From CAYJQO01 sp964372445 (GTDB taxonomy: Bacteria; Patescibacteriota; Minisyncoccia; UBA6257; GWB1-50-10): a stretch of 30,484 nucleotides of DNA. Positions 1 through 7,718 of the stretch are shown here, in pieces. The notes below the pieces were generated by a model. That model did not search any database. It was not told the DNA's origin and worked only from the letters and a program-made list of their open reading frames with translations. The translations under genes were made by a program, and so were the position numbers. The stretch is taken from the NCBI GenBank assembly GCA_964372445.1, contig CAYJQO010000006.1, positions 1 through 30,484 of the forward strand, in the 5' to 3' direction. Position 1 is the stretch's first letter. Each line of letters opens with the position of its first letter.

Positions 1-634
1 TCCAGGAGAAGGTGGGGTTGGTGGCGACCCCGGTTGCCCCGTTCGCGGGGGAAGCCAAGGTCGGCGCCGCCAGGATCGTCGTAAGACTTCGTGTAGAAGA
101 CCAGTCACTCGTTCCCCCGGAGTTCGTAGCATTCACTCTCCAGTAGTAGGTGGTGTTGTTTGATAGGCCCGAGACTTGCTGGGAGGTACCGGTCAACCCG
201 GAAGTGTCATAGACAGTCGAGGCGAAGTTCGAGACGGTTGAGACCTGGAGCTGGTAGGAGGTGGCGCCCGAGGAGGCATTCCAGGAGAAGGTGGGGTTGG
301 TGGCGACCCCGGTTGCCCCGTTCGCGGGGGAAGCCAAGGTCGGCGCCGCCAGGCTCGTGGTGAGGCCCCACGCGTCTGACCAGCCGCTCGTGCCGCTGCC
401 GTTCGTCGCGTTCACCCGCCAGTAGTACGTGGTGCCGTTCGAGAGGCCGGAGACAGCCTGCGAGGTGGCGGTAATCGAGCTATTGTCGTAGGTAAGGACG
501 CTGAAGTTTGAAAGGCTCGAGACCTGGAGGCGGTAGCTCGTGGCCCCAGAGGAGGCGCTCCAGGAGAAGGTGAGGGTGGTTGCCTGGTTCGTTGCGCCGC
601 TCGCCGGAGAGGCGAGCGAGGGTGTGCCAGGAGG
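1..634 (-). repeat. 279-bp in-frame tandem repeat encoding FN3-like modules
   Basis: The block at 1-74 is identical to 280-353, and a diverged third copy begins at 559. The period is exactly 279 bp (93 codons), so it preserves the frame of the pilin-like gene. Identity between the first two copies points to recent module duplication or gene conversion. Confidence 0.85.
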
Positions 635-1267
635 CGGCGTGGCAGCGATCCCCAAGACCACCTGGCCGGCGGTATCGTACGCCACGCCCGTCGAGGTCTC
701 GAAGGTGTTCGCGTAGGAGGCGACCACCGCAAGCGCCTGCGGCCCACCGGACCAGTCCGTCTGGTGGAAAATCTCGTTCAGGAACTTTGACAGGTAGAGC
801 GTCTTCGTGTAGCTGTCAGCGGCGCCGGTCACGCTGGTCCAGCTCACCACGGTGGTTACCTTGGCTGTGAGCGGGTCCCAGAAACCGCCGCTCGGTGTAA
901 TTTGGCCGGTCGTATCTGACCGGTACACATCGTCAAGGTACAGGTACCGGGTGTAGGTAATACCGTTCAAGGAAACGTTCTCCGTGCCTGCCGTCGTAAC
1001 CCACTTGTTACTCGACTGGGTGGCGGTGTAGGTGTTCGCTGAGCTCGTGGCGAGGTTTGCCACGTCTTGCCACTTCTCTTGAGAGATCGCCCGGACCGCT
1101 TCGTTCATCTCCCGTGAGAGGAAGGCGGCGGCACCTTTCGTCCGGCTCTGCTCCACCCCACGGAGCGAAGCGCTGATCGCCTGAACCACGGCGAGGCTCA
1201 CGAGCACGATGACGAGGCCTGCGACGATAACCTCGATGACGATCTGACCTTTCCTGGATCGTGCCAT
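1..1267 (-). CDS. Pilin-like secreted protein with FN3-type repeats (C-terminus off window)
   Basis: Translating the minus strand from the ATG at 1267 gives 422 codons open to the left edge, so the C-terminus is missing. Residues 6-30 read like a class III (type IV pilin/pseudopilin) leader: basic MARSRKG, then QIVIEV with Glu at +5 of the predicted mature protein, then a hydrophobic helix. A globular region of roughly 170 residues follows, then at least three FN3-like modules with YYWRVNATN-type strands, repeated every 279 bp (93 residues). An in-frame ATG six bases upstream (1273) is an alternative start. No promoter or Shine-Dalgarno is visible and tktC ends nine bases upstream, so it is probably co-transcribed with tktC. 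It is likely processed by a prepilin peptidase and displayed on the surface as a minor pilin or adhesin; the role is inferred from architecture only. Confidence 0.75.
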   Translation of the reverse strand, partial: MARSRKGQIVIEVIVAGLVIVLVSLAVVQAISASLRGVEQSRTKGAAAFLSREMNEAVRAISQEKWQDVANLATSSANTYTATQSSNKWVTTAGTENVSLNGITYTRYLYLDDVYRSDTTGQITPSGGFWDPLTAKVTTVVSWTSVTGAADSYTKTLYLSKFLNEIFHQTDWSGGPQALAVVASYANTFETSTGVAYDTAGQVVLGIAATPPPGTPSLASPASGATNQATTLTFSWSASSGATSYRLQVSSLSNFSVLTYDNSSITATSQAVSGLSNGTTYYWRVNATNGSGTSGWSDAWGLTTSLAAPTLASPANGATGVATNPTFSWNASSGATSYQLQVSTVSNFASTVYDTSGLTGTSQQVSGLSNNTTYYWRVNATNSGGTSDWSSTRSLTTILAAPTLASPANGATGVATNPTFSW

Positions 1268-1276
1268 AGGCATGGG

Positions 1277-2272
1277 CTACCGACGGGTGCGGCGTACGAC
1301 GCGGCGCACGGCTCCTGCGACGCTCCCTGGCCCCATCCCGTACCGCTCGAGGAGTGCGGCCGGGGGCCCTGATTCGCCAAAGGTGTCACGGAGCCCCACA
1401 AACTCCATCGGGACAGGATGCTCCCGGGCGAGGAGCTCGGCCACCGCGCCGCCCAGGCCGCCGTGCACCTGGTGCTCCTCAACGGTAACCACACTGCCGC
1501 AGCGGCGGGCGGCATCCAGGATGGTCCGCTCATCGAGTGGCTTCACCGTATGGCAGTTCATCACGACGGTTCCTATGCCCTCGGCATCGAGCTCGCGCGC
1601 GGCGAGGAGCGCTTGATGCATCAGTATACCACATCCCACAATCGCGCAGCGCGGTTTCTTTGATTCCCAAAAGATTGTTGCCTTCCCGGGCGTGAACGGC
1701 GTCGCCTCGGTGGTGACCACCGGGCTCTTCTCGCGCCCGAAACGGAGGTAGACCGGCCCCCAGAGCTTTGCCGCGGCGACCGTTGCCTTTCTAGCCTCGA
1801 TCGCGTCGCAGGGCACAAACACCCGTATATTTGGCATCACGCGCATAATCGCAATGTCCTCCGTCGCCTGGTGGGTCGCGCCGTCCGGTCCCACGGAGAT
1901 CCCCGCGTGGGCGCCTGCAATCTTCACGTTCGCGTCGTTGTACGCAATCGTCGTGCGGATCTGCTCGTAGTTTCTCCCGGGCGAGAACACCGCGTAGGAG
2001 GAGATGTAGGGAATTTTCCCCGAAATGCCAAAACCTGCGGCAATGGCCGCCAAATTTTGCTCGGCAACTCCAATTTCAAAGAAGCGCTCGGGAAATTTTT
2101 TGGCGAACGCCTCCGAGCGCGTGGACTCGGTGAGGTCCGCGCAGAGCACCACCACGTTCGGGTTATCCTCGCCCGCGATGATTAATCCATCTCCATAGCC
2201 ATCGCGGGTCGGCCGCTGCTCGATGTTGGGGTCGAAAAGTTTTGGATTTAATTTTGCTCCTGGATTCAACAT
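1277..2272 (-). CDS. Transketolase, C-terminal subunit (pyrimidine-binding and C-terminal domains)
   Basis: This 331-residue protein is the second half of a split transketolase, which moves two-carbon units between ketose and aldose phosphates in the non-oxidative pentose phosphate pathway. The pyrimidine-binding domain shows the ESTRSEAF region and FFEIGVAEQN, which carries the family's catalytic Glu that activates thiamine diphosphate. The C-terminal domain includes TVEEHQVHGGLG. The N-terminal half is encoded upstream (2697-3557), separated by an inserted four-helix-bundle gene; the two halves must assemble. I chose the ATG at 2272 because the alternative GTG at 2278 lies within the repeat that ends the inserted cassette. 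No Shine-Dalgarno is evident. Split transketolases are normal in archaea and CPR bacteria. Confidence 0.93.
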   Translation of the reverse strand: MLNPGAKLNPKLFDPNIEQRPTRDGYGDGLIIAGEDNPNVVVLCADLTESTRSEAFAKKFPERFFEIGVAEQNLAAIAAGFGISGKIPYISSYAVFSPGRNYEQIRTTIAYNDANVKIAGAHAGISVGPDGATHQATEDIAIMRVMPNIRVFVPCDAIEARKATVAAAKLWGPVYLRFGREKSPVVTTEATPFTPGKATIFWESKKPRCAIVGCGILMHQALLAARELDAEGIGTVVMNCHTVKPLDERTILDAARRCGSVVTVEEHQVHGGLGGAVAELLAREHPVPMEFVGLRDTFGESGPPAALLERYGMGPGSVAGAVRRVVRRTRR

Positions 2273-2273
2273 A

Positions 2274-2304
2274 GCCACTGGCCACTAGGGGTTAGCCACT
2301 AGGG
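2274..2304. repeat. Right end of four-helix-bundle cassette: GCCACT-rich repeat
   Basis: GCCACT occurs three times (2274, 2281, 2295) and GCCACTAGGG twice (2281-2290, 2295-2304). The TAGCCACTAG at 2293-2302 is an exact inverted copy of CTAGTGGCTA at 2682-2691 on the other side of the gene. The repeat touches the tktC start codon. Confidence 0.75.
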
Positions 2305-2647
2305 CGGTAATTAGTTTATTGAGCATCTTCATAACTTCTGCAAGCAACGCTTCTGGTTTTTCAAATGCATCCTCTGGCGCCAGGTTTAACTTGCTGGCAA
2401 TAAGAAGTTGCGTTTCTAACTCAGCTCCTGAACTGAACGCGATCCTCACAAATTGCAGGTACTCTGGTCGATGTTTCCTGGCGTAGCCCTCGGCAATATT
2501 TGATGGAATGGATGTAACTGCTCTCCGCATTTGACTCGTAAGTCCATAGCGTTCGGATTTTGGAAAAACCTCGGTAAGGCGGTAGATCTCGACAACTAGT
2601 TCGATGCTCCTTTGCCATACTGTTAGTTCTCGATACGAGTGTAACAC
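2285..2647 (-). CDS. Four-helix bundle protein (S23 / 23S rRNA intervening-sequence protein family)
   Basis: The 120-residue product has the family signature: SYRELTVWQRSIELV near the N-terminus, then LTSQMRRAVTSIPSNIAEG, and helices containing YLQFVRIAFSSGAELETQL. Family members form small homopentameric helical barrels, and the related Avd protein serves diversity-generating retroelements; the cellular role of stand-alone copies is not known. The start is a GTG at 2647, with no better ATG close by. The gene fills the gap between the two transketolase subunits, is AT-richer than its neighbours, and is bordered by a 10-bp inverted repeat, so it looks like an inserted cassette. No reverse transcriptase or variable repeat is seen nearby. 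It is probably transcribed with the tkt genes. Confidence 0.9.
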   Translation of the reverse strand: MLHSYRELTVWQRSIELVVEIYRLTEVFPKSERYGLTSQMRRAVTSIPSNIAEGYARKHRPEYLQFVRIAFSSGAELETQLLIASKLNLAPEDAFEKPEALLAEVMKMLNKLITALVANP

Positions 2648-2681
2648 GTTGGCTGTGCCCGCAGACCCTATACCCTATCGA

Positions 2682-2691
2682 CTAGTGGCTA
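2682..2691. repeat. Left end of four-helix-bundle cassette: inverted repeat CTAGTGGCTA
   Basis: This 10-bp sequence is the exact reverse complement of 2293-2302 and lies five bases from the tktN stop codon (2697-2699). Together the two copies delimit the inserted gene. Confidence 0.7.
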
Positions 2692-2696
2692 GGTAC

Positions 2697-3557
2697 TCAC
2701 TCATGTTCCGACCTGATCCGCCCCCCGAGCGTGCGAAGCTCGGCGAGCGCTCGCGCGGCCTCCTCCCGGTTCGGCGGCTTCCCGTGCCAGCGGTAGTCGC
2801 GCTCCATGAAGCTCACCCCTTTCCCGGGAATGGTGTGGGCAATGATGGCGGTTGGAGCCTCGTAGATCGCCTGGGCCTCGTGGACCGCATCTACAAACTC
2901 GGCCATATTGTGACCATCCACCTCGAGCACATGCCAACGGAACGCCTCGTACTTTTTCCGGAGCGGCTCCAGAGGCATCACGTCCTCCGTGTAGCCGTCA
3001 ATCTGGATGTTGTTCCGGTCAACGACGACCGTGAGGTTCGAGAGGCGGCGTTTCCCGGCAAACATGATCGCCTCCCAAGTGTTCCCCGCGTCGTGTTCCC
3101 CGTCCGAGGTAAGGCAGTAGACGCGGTACCGCTTTCGATCAAGCTCGGCGGCGAGCGCCATGCCGATCGCCTGCGAGATGCCGGACCCCAGGGGGCCGGA
3201 GGTGGTCTCGAGCCCCGGGAGCGCGCCGCGGTGCGGGTGTCCCTGGAGGCGCGACCCGAGCTTGCGGAGCGTGCGGAGCTCCTCGAGCGGGAAGTACCCG
3301 GCGTAGGCCATCGCGACGTACCGCACGGGGCAGATGTGGCCGTTCGAGAGCACGAGCCGGTCGCGGTCCGGCCAGTCCGGCTCCTTCGGGCGGTGGTGGA
3401 GGACGTGGAAGTAGAGTGCCGTGAAGATGTCCGCCATCCCCAGCGGGCCCGCCGAGTGCCCGGAGCCGGCCTCGAGGAGCGTCTCGATGAGCGTCGCCCG
3501 GATACTGTTCGCGATTACCTCAAGCTCTCGGAGCCGCTTGTCGTGGAGAGGACGCAT
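2697..3557 (-). CDS. Transketolase, N-terminal (thiamine diphosphate-binding) subunit
   Basis: This 286-residue protein is the first half of a split transketolase. Visible features are GSGHSAGPLG (residues 31-40, with the conserved substrate/cofactor His), HPH near 107, and the thiamine-diphosphate/metal motif SDGEHDAGNTW (151-161) closing with RNN (181-183). The first motif residue is Ser rather than the common Gly, a variant I recognise from other split enzymes. It pairs with the C-terminal subunit at 1277-2272. A TATAAT lies 11 nt before the ATG, so the transcript probably starts within a few bases of the start codon even though the upstream Ig-repeat gene is co-directional and only 47 nt away. 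Confidence 0.94.
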   Translation of the reverse strand: MRPLHDKRLRELEVIANSIRATLIETLLEAGSGHSAGPLGMADIFTALYFHVLHHRPKEPDWPDRDRLVLSNGHICPVRYVAMAYAGYFPLEELRTLRKLGSRLQGHPHRGALPGLETTSGPLGSGISQAIGMALAAELDRKRYRVYCLTSDGEHDAGNTWEAIMFAGKRRLSNLTVVVDRNNIQIDGYTEDVMPLEPLRKKYEAFRWHVLEVDGHNMAEFVDAVHEAQAIYEAPTAIIAHTIPGKGVSFMERDYRWHGKPPNREEAARALAELRTLGGRIRSEHE

Positions 3558-3568
3558 GCCGTGCTCGC

Positions 3569-3574
3569 ATTATA
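3569..3574 (-). promoter_or_regulatory. -10 element of tktN promoter (TATAAT)
   Basis: A perfect TATAAT on the minus strand sits 11 nt before the tktN ATG. TTGTTC at the 17-nt spacing is a weak -35. The predicted leader is about 3-4 nt. Confidence 0.6.
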
Positions 3575-3604
3575 GCGCAGCAGGCATTTCAGAACAACGA
3601 GGCG

Positions 3605-6600
3605 CTAGCGCGAGAAAAGGTTCGTGATACGCCCGAGGATGCCCCGGAGACTCTCCTGGATGATTTGGATAAGCGATCCCGCAGGAGTAGGGGGATTGGT
3701 CACGGAGAGCGTGAACGAGGTCGTCCGAGAGAGCGAGCCGGCGGTGCCCGTTACCGTAATGGGGTAGCTCCCTGCTGCGGCTGAGCTCTGTGCGGTCATG
3801 GTAAGCGTGGCCGAGCAGGTCGGGGTGCAAGCCGTTGGAGAGAACGAGCCGCTCACCCCGGATGGGAACCCAGAGGCGCTGAAGGACACCGATTGACTGG
3901 CGCCGGAGCTCAAGGTCGCGGTGATGGTGTTCGCGGTGGAGCTGCCCTTCTGCACCGTTCGGTTCCCACCGTTCGCGAGCGTGAAGTTCAAAGGCGCGGT
4001 CACCGTGAGTGTGAACACGGTCGTGCGCGAGCGTGAGGGAGCGGTGCCGGTCACCGTAACCGCGTAGTTCCCGGTGGGCACCGACCCGTTCGTCGCGACG
4101 GAGAGCGTGGTCGAGCAGGTCGGGGTGCAGGCCGTCGGCGAGAACGAGAAGGTCATTCCGGGCACCGCCGCGGCAGCTCTCGGCGCGAGCACACCGAGCA
4201 GCTTCCAGCCGAACCCGTTTGGCTCGTTGAAGCTGATCAACACCTCCGCATCTGCCGAGAACGATACAACCTCCGGCGCACCAGCAATGGATGAAATGGT
4301 GATGGTGTTCGATACCGTGCTGCCTTGCACCACAGACCTGGCACCACCGTTCGACAGAGAGAAATCAAATGGTGTGGCGGTGACGGTCAGGTTGAAGGTT
4401 GTGGTTCGGGTGACCTCGCCCCCGGTGGCAGCCACGGTAACCGCGTGAGACCCAACGGGTGTAGCGCCTGAGGTACTGATCGAGAGGGTCCTGGTGCAGC
4501 TCGGGGTGCATGTGGCAGCGCTGAACGAAGCTAGTGCTCCCGCCGGGAGACCAGCAGCACTGAAGGATACCGGCTGGGCAGATCCTGAGGTCAGGGTTGT
4601 GGTGATGGTCACCGGAGGCGCGGCGCTCCCCTGCACGGCCGAGACCGACCCCGAGTTTGAGAGGGAGAAGCTGAAGGATGGCGGCAAAGTGGTGACCGTC
4701 AAGCTCAGAGCGGTAAACTGGTCGATACCGCCACCGCTACCCTTCACGGTGATCGGATACGTACCCACCGGCGTCGAGGCAGCCGTCGTGATGGTGAGCG
4801 AGGTTGAGCAGCTGGGGCTGCAGTTCGCGGGCGAGAAGGATGGGGTGGCGCCCGCCGGGAGACCAGCAGCACTGAAGGATACCGGCTGGGCAGATCCTGA
4901 GGTCAGGGTTGTGGTGATGGTCACCGGAGGCGCGGCGCTCCCCTGCACGGCCGAGACCGACCCCGAGTTTGAGAGGGAGAAGCTGAAGGGTTGCGGGGTG
5001 ACGGTGATGCTCGTCTGCGCCGAAATGCTCAGGCCGCCGGTGTCGGTGAAGGTGAACGTGACTCCAGGGTAGGAACCCGCCCAGCCGACGTCGGGTACCC
5101 AGGTGAACACTCCGGTTGAACAGTTGTAGCCCGCCCCGGTGAGCGAGGGGGTGGATGAGAGCGAGCACCGCAACGCTCCCTGATCCTCCGGGTCCGCATC
5201 CGCTGCCTGGATCAGGAACGAAAGCTGTCCGCCCTCCTGGACCGAGTAGCCCCCCGTCGCAGGCCCGGTGGTGATCGTCGGCCGCTGGTTCACGTTGCTC
5301 ACCGTGATCGCGGTAGTGCCCAGCACGCTGCCGTCGGCGTTAGAGACCGAGAAGGTAATCGAGTACGGGGCCGGCTGCCCGTCCGTGTAGCCCGGCGCCC
5401 AGGAGAACCGCCGCACCGTCGGATCGTTAGGTGAAACACCGAAGCTCGCCCCGGCGGGGAGGCCGGAAGCCGTGTACGTGAGCGGCTGGAGTGCAGATTC
5501 CGCTTTCACATCAAACGAGACACTCCCGCCCTCGTTCACCGCCTTGGCGAGCGGCGGTTCCAAGCCGGCAACCCACCGCGGCGGGTTCTTCGCCTGCGGT
5601 ATCACCGTGATCGTCACCGTCATCTGGGTAATGTTCTCGGTATCTGAAGCGGTGAAGGTCACCGGGTACCGTTTCCCGACGTGCGAGACCGACGGGGTCC
5701 ACGAGAACGTGTTGTCCTGGAACGTTGCCCTATCGGGTCTCGTGGACTCCTCGAGGAAGATGAGGACGAGCCCTTGCTCAGGATCACGCGCCGAGACGGT
5801 GAACCTGACCTCCTGGAGAGGCTGCACGGTGATGTCGTTCACCTCGGTGAAGCTCGGCGGCAGGTTTACGGCCGTAGCGTCTTCCTTGACCGTAAGGTCG
5901 AATGTGCCCGTGCTGCTCAGGAGCCCATCATCCACCTTGTAGGTGATGCGGTAGCCGCCGGTGAGCGGCTGCCTCCAGGAGAACATGCCGGTCCGCTGGC
6001 CAAGGCTCATGCCGCTCGGGGAACCGGAGGCCGAGACGAGCGAGTACGTCAGTGGATCGCCGTCAGGATCAAAGCCACCGACGTCCAAAGAGAATAGCTT
6101 GCCGGAGAGCGCCGTCTGTCTACCGATCAGGGGGAGCGCCGGCGGGTGGTTGGGAACGGAAACGGTCACGGTCTTGGTATCCGAGTACTGGCCGTTGGTC
6201 GCAGTAAACGTGAGCCGTACGTCACCGGTTCGCTCCGGTGCCCACTGGAACACCCCGGAGGTCTGGTTAATCTGCGCGCCGCTGGGGAGCGGCGAAACGG
6301 TGTAGAGGGTGCCGCGTCGGGACGGCACCGTCGAGAGGAACACCTTGAATGACTCTCTCACATTGATGGTCTGGTTCCCAATAGGCCGCAGCTTGATCGG
6401 TTGGTCCGGGGCGGCAAGGGTATAGGTTGGCCCGGTAACCTCCTCCTCCGGGAGCACATCCTCGACCACGTCCCCCGTACCTATGATCTCTTCCTCGGCG
6501 AGCGCGGTTCCCTCCTCCGACGGGCCCACCACGGTGATGCGGATCCGCTTCGAGGTGATGGCCCTGCCGTCGGTCGCTCGGACAATAATGACGTAACTGG

Positions 6601-7051
6601 TATCTACATCGCGGTCGCGAGGCGTCCACCGGAACAACCCCGCTGTGGGCTCGAACGTTGCCCCAAGCGGCAGGTCGTCGGCCGAGTACCGAACGGGGTC
6701 GCCGTCAAGGTCATCCGCGACCACCTGGAAACTCACCGGCACGTGCGGGATGCTGACCCGGTTCTTCAAGGGCGCGATGCGAGGCGGGTTGTTCGTTCTG
6801 ACCACCGGTGCGAGCGCTGCCTCGCCACTTCCACCGAACGGTGGTTCGCCTGGCGGCTGGGCCAGTCTGTTAAAAACCTCTGGGAGAGAACGAATCTGCC
6901 CCGCGACCGTGGTCAAGAACTGAATGAGCTGATCGAGGATGCCGCCGCCAGAGCCGCCGCCCTGGGCGTACGCCGGACCGAGGGGTACGGCGAGCAAGAG
7001 CATCACCACCGCTCCATTCACTACTGCCACTAAAAGACCTCTGCGTCGCAT
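3605..7051 (-). CDS. Large secreted protein with cadherin/He_PIG-type and Ig-like repeats
   Basis: The 1148-residue product has a Sec-type signal peptide (MRRRG, a hydrophobic stretch, then AYAQ). Next come a Gly-rich spacer and a short amphipathic helix (LDQLIQFL). Four to six modules of the putative-Ig (He_PIG) or cadherin-like type follow, marked by NxPP starts and DLDGDP/DPDGDP motifs. After these come about five Ig-like modules of around 100 residues, each with a Cys pair (CTPTCS, CSPSCS) that may form a disulfide. The C-terminus is a second amphipathic helix (SLRGILGRITNLF), with no membrane anchor or sorting motif. Two modules share an exact 139-bp stretch. I chose the ATG at 7051 because TTGACA-N17-CACAAT ends six bases before it; the ATG at 7057 is the alternative. 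It is probably an extracellular adhesin or surface-layer component; the ligand is unknown. Confidence 0.85.
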   Translation of the reverse strand: MRRRGLLVAVVNGAVVMLLLAVPLGPAYAQGGGSGGGILDQLIQFLTTVAGQIRSLPEVFNRLAQPPGEPPFGGSGEAALAPVVRTNNPPRIAPLKNRVSIPHVPVSFQVVADDLDGDPVRYSADDLPLGATFEPTAGLFRWTPRDRDVDTSYVIIVRATDGRAITSKRIRITVVGPSEEGTALAEEEIIGTGDVVEDVLPEEEVTGPTYTLAAPDQPIKLRPIGNQTINVRESFKVFLSTVPSRRGTLYTVSPLPSGAQINQTSGVFQWAPERTGDVRLTFTATNGQYSDTKTVTVSVPNHPPALPLIGRQTALSGKLFSLDVGGFDPDGDPLTYSLVSASGSPSGMSLGQRTGMFSWRQPLTGGYRITYKVDDGLLSSTGTFDLTVKEDATAVNLPPSFTEVNDITVQPLQEVRFTVSARDPEQGLVLIFLEESTRPDRATFQDNTFSWTPSVSHVGKRYPVTFTASDTENITQMTVTITVIPQAKNPPRWVAGLEPPLAKAVNEGGSVSFDVKAESALQPLTYTASGLPAGASFGVSPNDPTVRRFSWAPGYTDGQPAPYSITFSVSNADGSVLGTTAITVSNVNQRPTITTGPATGGYSVQEGGQLSFLIQAADADPEDQGALRCSLSSTPSLTGAGYNCSTGVFTWVPDVGWAGSYPGVTFTFTDTGGLSISAQTSITVTPQPFSFSLSNSGSVSAVQGSAAPPVTITTTLTSGSAQPVSFSAAGLPAGATPSFSPANCSPSCSTSLTITTAASTPVGTYPITVKGSGGGIDQFTALSLTVTTLPPSFSFSLSNSGSVSAVQGSAAPPVTITTTLTSGSAQPVSFSAAGLPAGALASFSAATCTPSCTRTLSISTSGATPVGSHAVTVAATGGEVTRTTTFNLTVTATPFDFSLSNGGARSVVQGSTVSNTITISSIAGAPEVVSFSADAEVLISFNEPNGFGWKLLGVLAPRAAAAVPGMTFSFSPTACTPTCSTTLSVATNGSVPTGNYAVTVTGTAPSRSRTTVFTLTVTAPLNFTLANGGNRTVQKGSSTANTITATLSSGASQSVSFSASGFPSGVSGSFSPTACTPTCSATLTMTAQSSAAAGSYPITVTGTAGSLSRTTSFTLSVTNPPTPAGSLIQIIQESLRGILGRITNLFSR
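4539..4989 (-). repeat. Exact 139-bp direct repeat within the Ig-repeat gene
   Basis: Positions 4539-4677 and 4851-4989 are identical base for base, offset by 312 bp (104 codons). They encode the same half of adjacent Ig-like modules, so the duplication or conversion event was recent. Confidence 0.9.
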
Positions 7052-7057
7052 GGTCAT

Positions 7058-7086
7058 ATTGTGCTATAACTCATTAAAACTGTCAA
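7058..7086 (-). promoter_or_regulatory. Promoter of the Ig-repeat gene (TTGACA-N17-CACAAT)
   Basis: A consensus -35 (TTGACA, 7081-7086) and a -10 of CACAAT (7058-7063) are 17 bp apart. Both lie in or beside the last codons of rpe. The -10 ends six bases before the ATG at 7051, which predicts a leaderless message. Confidence 0.6.
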
Positions 7087-7708
7087 TTACCCCGTTCGGG
7101 TCCGAGCTCCCGAAGAGGAATGAGCCTACCGCGATGGCATCTGCCCCGGCCTCCTTGACCAACTTGGCTGTTTCGAGGTTCATGCCTCCGTCTACCTCTA
7201 TCGTAGCATCCGGGCAAAGCGACCGCAATTGCCGGAGGCGATCCACCGCCTCGGCACGGAACGCCTGTCCGGAAGGACCCGGATTGACCGCCAGGACTTG
7301 CGCAAGCCCGTGCTCCCCCACCAGAGTTGCCACCGATCGAACTGCTGTCTCGAGTTTCCCCGAGAACATGAGTGTTGCCCCGAACGAGGCGCAGAGGGTC
7401 TGGATGGGGCCAGGGGTACCGATGGTCTCCACGTGGACAATGACCCGCTTCGCCCCGGCCTCGAGCCACGGACGCACACAGGCCGCCGGGTTTGCCACCA
7501 TGAGGTGGACCTCCACCAGTAGCTTGGCGGCGTTGCCAGTGTGTTGCAGGTTGCGCAGTGTCCGCGGCTCGTTCCAGGTGACGCTCGGGGTGAACGTGCC
7601 GTCACCCACATCGAGGTGCACCCATCGGACACCGAGGGTTCCCGCAAGGGAGAGCCGCGCCACCACGCATGCCGCGTCGCCACAGTTGATTGCCGGAATC
7701 ACCTCCAT
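7064..7708 (-). CDS. rpe: Ribulose-phosphate 3-epimerase
   Basis: The 214-residue TIM-barrel enzyme interconverts D-ribulose 5-phosphate and D-xylulose 5-phosphate. Motifs in order are HLDVGDG (31-37, metal ligands His and Asp), VEVHLMV (metal ligand His68), VNPGPSGQ, EVDGGM (catalytic Asp) and AVGSFLFGS (phosphate binding). The ATG at 7708 is the right start: it gives the standard family N-terminus and length and is preceded by a GAGGGAG ribosome binding site. The open frame continues 36 codons further upstream into rpiB, but that extension is unlikely. rpiB ends 10 bases upstream, so the two are co-transcribed and catalyse adjacent steps from ribulose 5-phosphate. Confidence 0.95.
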   Translation of the reverse strand: MEVIPAINCGDAACVVARLSLAGTLGVRWVHLDVGDGTFTPSVTWNEPRTLRNLQHTGNAAKLLVEVHLMVANPAACVRPWLEAGAKRVIVHVETIGTPGPIQTLCASFGATLMFSGKLETAVRSVATLVGEHGLAQVLAVNPGPSGQAFRAEAVDRLRQLRSLCPDATIEVDGGMNLETAKLVKEAGADAIAVGSFLFGSSDPNGVIDSFNEL

Positions 7709-7718
7709 GCGCTCTCCC

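Noticed and set aside
1..634. Possible CRISPR array or satellite in the repeats at the left edge
   Set aside because: The period is 279 bp, in frame, and translates to FN3-like modules; there are no short uniform repeats with unique spacers.
2285..2647. Diversity-generating retroelement suggested by the Avd-like four-helix bundle
   Set aside because: No reverse transcriptase, template repeat or variable repeat is found nearby; the protein fits the general S23/IVP family better.
2604..3575. 323-codon plus-strand open frame opposite tktN
   Set aside because: It is antisense to a gene with clear transketolase motifs, has no recognisable domain and is rich in Arg and Val as expected for a GC-rich shadow frame.
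5681..7033. Plus-strand open frames opposite the Ig-repeat gene
   Set aside because: The minus-strand product has a signal peptide and regular repeats; the plus-strand frames are short, overlapping and featureless.
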